From Escarpia spicata (lineage: Eukaryota; Annelida; Polychaeta; Sabellida; Siboglinidae): a stretch of 64,000 bases of DNA. The notes under the pieces were generated by a model that saw only the letters and a program-made list of their open reading frames with translations, was not told the origin of the DNA and searched no databases. A program made the position numbers and the translations under genes. Positions 45,461 to 64,000 of the stretch are shown in pieces. Numbering within the stretch: the stretch's first letter is position 1; the number at the start of each line of letters is the position of its first letter. Location of the stretch: assembly GCA_963995525.1 (NCBI GenBank), contig OZ023209.1, positions 13,296,864-13,360,863 on the forward strand, read 5' to 3'.

Positions 45461-45611
45461 GTATCAATGCTGAAACAACAAGGGCAGCCGATGCTGAAAT
45501 GAGAAGACAGCGTCGATACGAGCGAGCGAGCACACTAGCTGCTCCAATAGGACTGCGTTCGTGTGCCGATACTGTGCGCGAATAGTTGCTACCCGTATTG
45601 AAACCGAACTG

Positions 45612-45816
<205 letters not shown>

Positions 45817-45918
45817 AAATAGGATGATGGATGTCATCCTCGAAAACGAGGAGACCGCCGATGATGATAATGTATGAATGCATATATGTGTACTATACGT
45901 CACAATAGAGGGATCAAT

Positions 45919-45952
45919 GTAGTAGTAGTAGTAGTATTAGTAGTAGTAGTAT

Positions 45953-46024
<72 letters not shown>

Positions 46025-46035
46025 CAGTAGCAGTA
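45919..46035. repeat. (TAG)n microsatellite
   Basis: A trinucleotide array with two TAT interruptions near its start and GCAG interruptions near its end. Confidence 0.95.
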
Positions 46036-46039
46036 GGTA

Positions 46040-47390
46040 TTAGTACATAAAGTATGTCAATCAATGTCCGTAAATAGGCATCGTATCATGGCACTATATG
46101 AAGGCAATGTAACGTTGTCATCAATACAAATTGCCTAATTCTAAAGAGGGTTTGTGTATGCACGGATATATAGTGAACATTTACACACATATTCCCAGAA
46201 GATTTAATAGCACAAAGTGGTTTTAACAAGATTTAAAAAGAATACCTCCCGGAGCAAAATGTCAGATGGGAAGTAGACAAGGAATCTTTTGACTTATGGA
46301 AAGTCCAACGTTTTGTATACTATATGTGTGTGTAACCTGCCTTATATATATTCACGCCGTCGGCGTTAACTGCTTTATATGTTATAATCACACTAGTAGA
46401 AGGCCTTAGTCTTTTCATCCGTAAAATGTATTGACGAATACGTTGGATTCACCTCGGCTACACGCACACAAGTTGACCTGTAGGGTCACACAGTTGGCCT
46501 GTGGTGTTGTATCTGTGCGTACATGCACAAGCATACACGCTCATTATCGAATATGAATTTAAGTAAACAGCGCTGCAATCGACCTTACCAATTTACACAC
46601 ACCTATACACGTAAGAGGTGATAGGCAAATACTTACTCAGAATACGAACAACAGTAAACACACACAATTGTAGCCGTAAGCGTCGGAGATAACACGGATA
46701 ACAGTAAACGTTTAGCAACGGTATATATCTAATATTGACGCCACTCCCAGTCCGACAGCGAGTTAGCAGCATTCATAGTTCTATATAGTGCGACCGCAGA
46801 ATGAACTCTGGCTTCGTATTATACCGTCAAATAACCTCCGACGTCATACCTCTCGCGTTACTAAAGGCCGCGTTTATTGACTGTCATACCCGAAGTGACT
46901 ATAGTAATCGGCAGATACGACTGCGCATTAAGGCAGATTAAACGTCTTTATCTAAAGAAAGATAGAATGAAAGGAAAGGTCAATTGGTATTTAAAGAAAA
47001 TTTGTTACCGATAATTGGGCTAGCAATTCTTCGAACAAGTTCACTATAGCGATTAAGTAGTGTGTTAGCTATTAAGTAGTGTCTTGACTGTTTAGTTATT
47101 TCACGTTGCCTTAGTTTGATTCACATCCCCACGTGGGTGTAGTCTGTTTGGTTCTCCGTTCTCCTCCGCAGAGAGTACTTGTCATTATAAATCATGTCTG
47201 CTGGAGAGCAGAGCAAGACATCAAACAAAACAACTCGGAGAGGGTCTCTGCGTCGTTCCGAACTATCTGTCTGTGTTGGGCACTATGACATGTGGCTGGC
47301 GGGTAGTTACCACTGCGATTAGGCCTACACACGTGTTTCTTCCACTTACAATTAGTACCTTCTTACTATGCGAGTGATAAATTTGCCGTT
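46040..47390. other. Intergenic sequence, no gene seen
   Basis: No exon, transposon end or RNA gene was recognised. Confidence 0.5.
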
Positions 47391-47391
47391 C

Positions 47392-47393
<2 letters not shown>

Positions 47394-47479
<86 letters not shown>
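47394..47479. repeat. (GATT)n microsatellite
   Basis: About 21 perfect tetranucleotide units. Confidence 0.97.
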
Positions 47480-47648
47480 CATGTAGATATTGCGGTAATA
47501 CATGTTTTCACACCCCGACCATACTAGTTACTTCTTATATTTGGGCATGATTCAGATGGGTTATCATGTGTCACACTGGAGGTCTTGAAGCCAGGCGCGG
47601 ACACTCACTGGTGATGTGGAGTGCGATCCGCCTTTCAGCACCGCACTC

Positions 47649-47712
47649 GCACGAAACTGTTGGTGCCAGTCCCATATGGTCCCATATGGGACTGGCACCA
47701 ACAGTTTCGTGC
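47649..47712. repeat. Near-perfect 64 bp palindrome
   Basis: The left arm 47649-47679 (GCACGAAACTGTTGGTGCCA..) and right arm 47682-47712 are exact reverse complements over 31 bp with a 2 nt centre (TC). The inner CCATATGG is itself palindromic. It sits in a G+C-richer block at 47570-48240. Confidence 0.95.
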
Positions 47713-49404
47713 TTCAACCTGCCGTAGCCTGTTCTTATTCGATCGGTTGAGGCGCACCATTGAGTGTTGGCTAAGGTGGTATCCGGCTGAATTCGTTGGT
47801 AGGACAGATATGCATTCCTTTAGTTTACAAGGCGTGGCGTCCCACCCGCTCGTCTACGTATGAATTGTCCGTACGGTTCAGCTCTTCCCGGCAGCGTCAA
47901 TGGAGATGCACCGGGCATGCTCCGAGAAAGGTGTCTAGAATGCAGGAGTTGTTTCTTTCGACGGGTGTCAGGGGGCATTATCCCAATAACAACTGGCGGC
48001 ATGACAGTTGGTGTCGATGGGATGCACCCTGATAACAGTCGGAGGCTGTCGTTTAGTGCTGCATCAAGTCGATGCGTGTGGGCACTGCGGCATCTCACTG
48101 CTCACTCACTGTTTTTTGATGATAAATTGGAGACGCCATCGTGGAATGTACTAGTCAGATCAAGGCGACAACCATACGACGTGTTTGATATATTTGTACT
48201 TCTGCGGATTTCCCGTTTTCGCCTCCGCATATAAACGAATGCAGGCTTAACAGGCCATTTCGTTTACTGTTTTGTGGATTCAGTTTTATATTCTCATAGT
48301 ATGTTCACCTCAAATATTTGGTAGAAAAGGATAAGTTTTGTGTTCAATCATGTCTAAAATTGCGGTACGGATTAGATCTACTCAAGGCAAACACCTTATA
48401 CAAATGCACCCGTTCTCTGTTATTGTCAGTACCACCGTCTGCTCCAAGTCGGCCAGTTGAACCGAAAAATGAAAACAAAACATGGCGCAAATTTCAAATC
48501 CACCTATCTAACGAATTCAAAGCTGATGCCCGTCGCAAGTTGACGCCTATACGACAGAGTTGTACTGCAGTAAGGACGGGTTTGCTACACACGTCGTCAA
48601 CTTGTGTAATCACGTAGAAGAACAATCCGCGAGAATGAGGTTACCCGTAAAACGAAGCTATCTAACAAAGAATTGCGAACAAACGATAATTATGAATGCA
48701 TTCCTTTTTATAATATCATAACATTTAATTTTGATATGATGTGTTATTGAATAATGATAATAATGTGCTTAATGTGTTCGTATATTACTATTATAGAGGG
48801 TCTCATTAGAAATACACCAGGCCTCAAGTAGCAATGATATAATTTCAGTTGCAAACCATCAAAGAGCACGTAACAGTGAACATACATTTGTTGTATAACT
48901 ATCGTAAACAACATTCTTTTTTATTTCACATACAAACAAAATAACCCGCCAGACAACTACCCGTAGCTTCAGCATTGCAGTGTTGGTGGTGTTGATGTGG
49001 TGTAGTTGTTGTCATTTTCATTGTTGATGTTGTTGTAATTGTCGTCGTCGAAGGGTCAGCTACAATAATCATGTTTATATAATCGTATGGACCTCGATGT
49101 TTGGTAAACGGCGCCTCATGGTTGGTCCATTCAACAGCGTTAACCGTGGAACAGTTCCAAAGCACACTTCATTAATGCCGTCACTTCGATCCATGAGTAT
49201 TGGCCTAATATACGTCTGACACATTTGGGTCGTTTGAATATAATAGCACCGTAGCTGATTATCTCGTTTGCTCTGTACAGGCTATAGACTTATGCATGGA
49301 CGTCTACTCGTTTCCTCAAACATGAACCACACACATTCCTATCTTCGCAACTCGAGGACGTTATGACTATACACCGTTGTAATAACGCCCGCAATTTATT
49401 ACAG
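47713..49404. other. Intergenic or 5' region of the PWG-motif gene
   Basis: 47713-48240 is G+C-richer than its surroundings and has overlapping open frames (80, 78, 124 codons plus, 92 minus) without family motifs. It could be an old transposon or a non-coding transcript. 48440-48617 has another motif-free open frame. The missing 5' exon or exons of the downstream gene may lie somewhere in 40776-49404. Confidence 0.4.
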
Positions 49405-62120
<12,716 letters not shown>

Positions 62121-62798
62121 GTAAGACATCATCTCGCCAGCATGTGTATATCCACTCGGCCCGACCCGTCTGCTTGTTTGCCTGCATGACTGCGTGTGTG
62201 ACCTTCTGCATCTATACAACTGCTTGTGCGCTTGTCTGCATCCTTTCTCGACCATTCGTTTGTGCTCATTCGTGTTTGATTCCCTGGTGTGTGCCTGCTG
62301 CCTCGCCGGAGAGTTTCAAAGCCTGTGCTTGCGTGCCTAACTGCATACCTGCGTGTGTGTATGCGTGCTTGACCTTCAGCCTACTAACATGCTTATCTGT
62401 ATATATATGTATGATATATACACTGTACAGCAGCATATATATGTCATGTTTCTTATATTATCGTCGTCAAATGCCTACTGATATGTCTTAATTCTTCATA
62501 GTTCTACCTGGCTACGTGTCCATGCATGGTTACTCATCTATCACCACCCCCTTGGTTATATTTCTGTCTGTCGTAGCATTTATTTACCTGAATGCACATT
62601 TATACATGTCTTCCTCTGGGCTACATGTTCATCTCTCTACCCATGTGTCTACATTTACAGTTATCTTACATGTTTCCTTTCTCCGTAGGTCTGTCAATCA
62701 GCTTGCCTATGCCCCTACTTATCTACCTATTTGTTAATCTTCCATACCACTTTCTTACCTGCCTGAGTTGTAACTTATATTAATAAGCATACACACGA
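62121..62798 (+). other. Intron of the PWG-motif gene
   Basis: Pyrimidine- and TG-rich sequence. Open frames are Cys-rich by composition only. Confidence 0.5.
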
Positions 62799-64000
62799 TC
62801 CAATCAATACAACACATCTGCCACGCAGTACATCTCAGCACACCATGAACCAATCAATACAACACATCTGCCACGCAGTACATCTCAGCACACCGTGAAC
62901 CAATCAATACAACACATCTGCCACGCAGTACATCTCAGCACACCATGAACCAATCAATACAACTCATCTGCCACGCAGTACATCTCAGCACACCATGAAC
63001 CAATCAATACAACACATCTGCCACGCAGTACATCTCAGCACACCGTGAACCAGTCAATACAACACATCTGCCACGCAGTACATCTCGGCACACCGTGAAC
63101 CAGTCAATACAACACATCTGCCACGCAGTACATCTCAGCACACCGTGAACCAATCAATACAACTCATCTGCCACGCAGTACATCTCGGCACACCGTGAAC
63201 CAATCAATACAACTCATCTGCCACGCAGTACATCTCGGCACACCGTGAACCAATCAATACAACACATCTGCCACGCAGTACATCTCGGCACACCGTGAAC
63301 CAATCAATACAACTCATCTGCCACGCAGTACATATCAGCACACCGTGAACCAGTCAATACAACTCATCTGCCACGCAGTACATCTCAGCACACCGTGAAC
63401 CAATCAATACAACTCATCTGCCACGCAGTACATCTCAGCACACCATGAACCAATCAATACAACACATCTGCCACGCAGTACATCTCAGCACACCATGAAC
63501 CAATCAATACAACACATCTGCCACGCAGTACATCTCGGCACACCGTGAACCAATCAATACAACACATCTGCCACGCAGTACATATCGGCACACCGTGAAC
63601 CAATCAATACAACTCATCTGCCACGCAGTACATCTCAGCACACCATGAACCAATCAATACAACACATCTGCCACGCAGTACATCTCGGCACACCGTGAAC
63701 AAATCAATACAACTCATCTGCCACGCAGTACATCTCAGCACACCATGAACCAATCAATACAACACATCTGCCACGCAGTACATCTCGGCACACCGTGAAC
63801 CAGTCAATACAACACATATGCCATGCAGTACATCTCGGCACACCGTGAACCAATCAATATATCACATCTGCCACGCAGTACATCTCAGGATACACCGTGA
63901 ACCAATCAATACAACTCATCTGCCACGCAGTACATCTCGGCACACCGTGAACCAATCAATATATCACATCTGCCACGCAGTACAACTCAGTACACCGTGA
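62799..64000. repeat. 50 bp minisatellite running off the window end
   Basis: About 24 copies of a 50 bp unit (CCAATCAATACAACACATCT, GCCACGCAGTACATCTCAGC, ACACCGTGAA) with recurring A/G and A/T variants. Its right boundary is outside the window. Confidence 0.96.

Noticed and set aside
47620..48240. Protein-coding gene suggested by overlapping open frames in a G+C-richer block
   Set aside because: Frames are open on both strands at similar length, none carries a recognisable domain, and one crosses the 64 bp palindrome. Composition is the simpler explanation.

Overview
This is nuclear DNA from an animal, most likely an intron-rich marine invertebrate. It has short protein-coding exons with GT-AG splice sites separated by large A+T-rich introns, long di-, tri- and tetranucleotide microsatellites, tRNA-derived SINEs, several clades of non-LTR retrotransposon and cut-and-paste DNA transposons. 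I cannot name the species. Nothing bacterial or organellar was seen.

Minus strand, 154 to 40775: 18 consecutive exons encode the first 638 residues of IFT139 (TTC21B), a TPR-repeat subunit of the retrograde intraflagellar transport complex IFT-A. Every splice phase is consistent: the exons sum to 1914 nt, exactly 638 codons, from the ATG at 40775. The C-terminal half lies beyond position 1.

The introns carry most of the unusual content. Six have tandem arrays with units of 71, 55, 20, 36 and 42, 26, and 58 bp. Three of these arrays contain or directly abut a splice junction, and a fourth begins 12 nt into its intron. Intron 2 holds a nested stack of LINEs. Intron 1 holds a DNA transposon inside another and a roughly 1.7 kb inverted repeat with tRNA-like boxes in both arms.

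40776 to 49404: an intergenic or 5' region with no coding exon I can support. It is dominated by long microsatellites and contains a near-perfect 64 bp palindrome at 47649-47712 and one copy of a roughly 90 bp repeat.

Plus strand, 49405 to 62120: 14 in-phase exons (1404 nt, about 468 residues) of a second gene. Its product repeats the motif (D/E)P(W/Y)GxxGGGAP about six times. One such motif resembles a segment of the centrosome and ciliary protein CSPP1, but I do not recognise the protein with certainty. Both its 5' exon or exons and its 3' end are missing from what I can identify. The window ends in a 50 bp minisatellite (62799-64000).

If the CSPP1 resemblance is real, two cilium or centrosome genes sit head to head, TTC21B leftward and the PWG-motif gene rightward. 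This is an inference from motif similarity.
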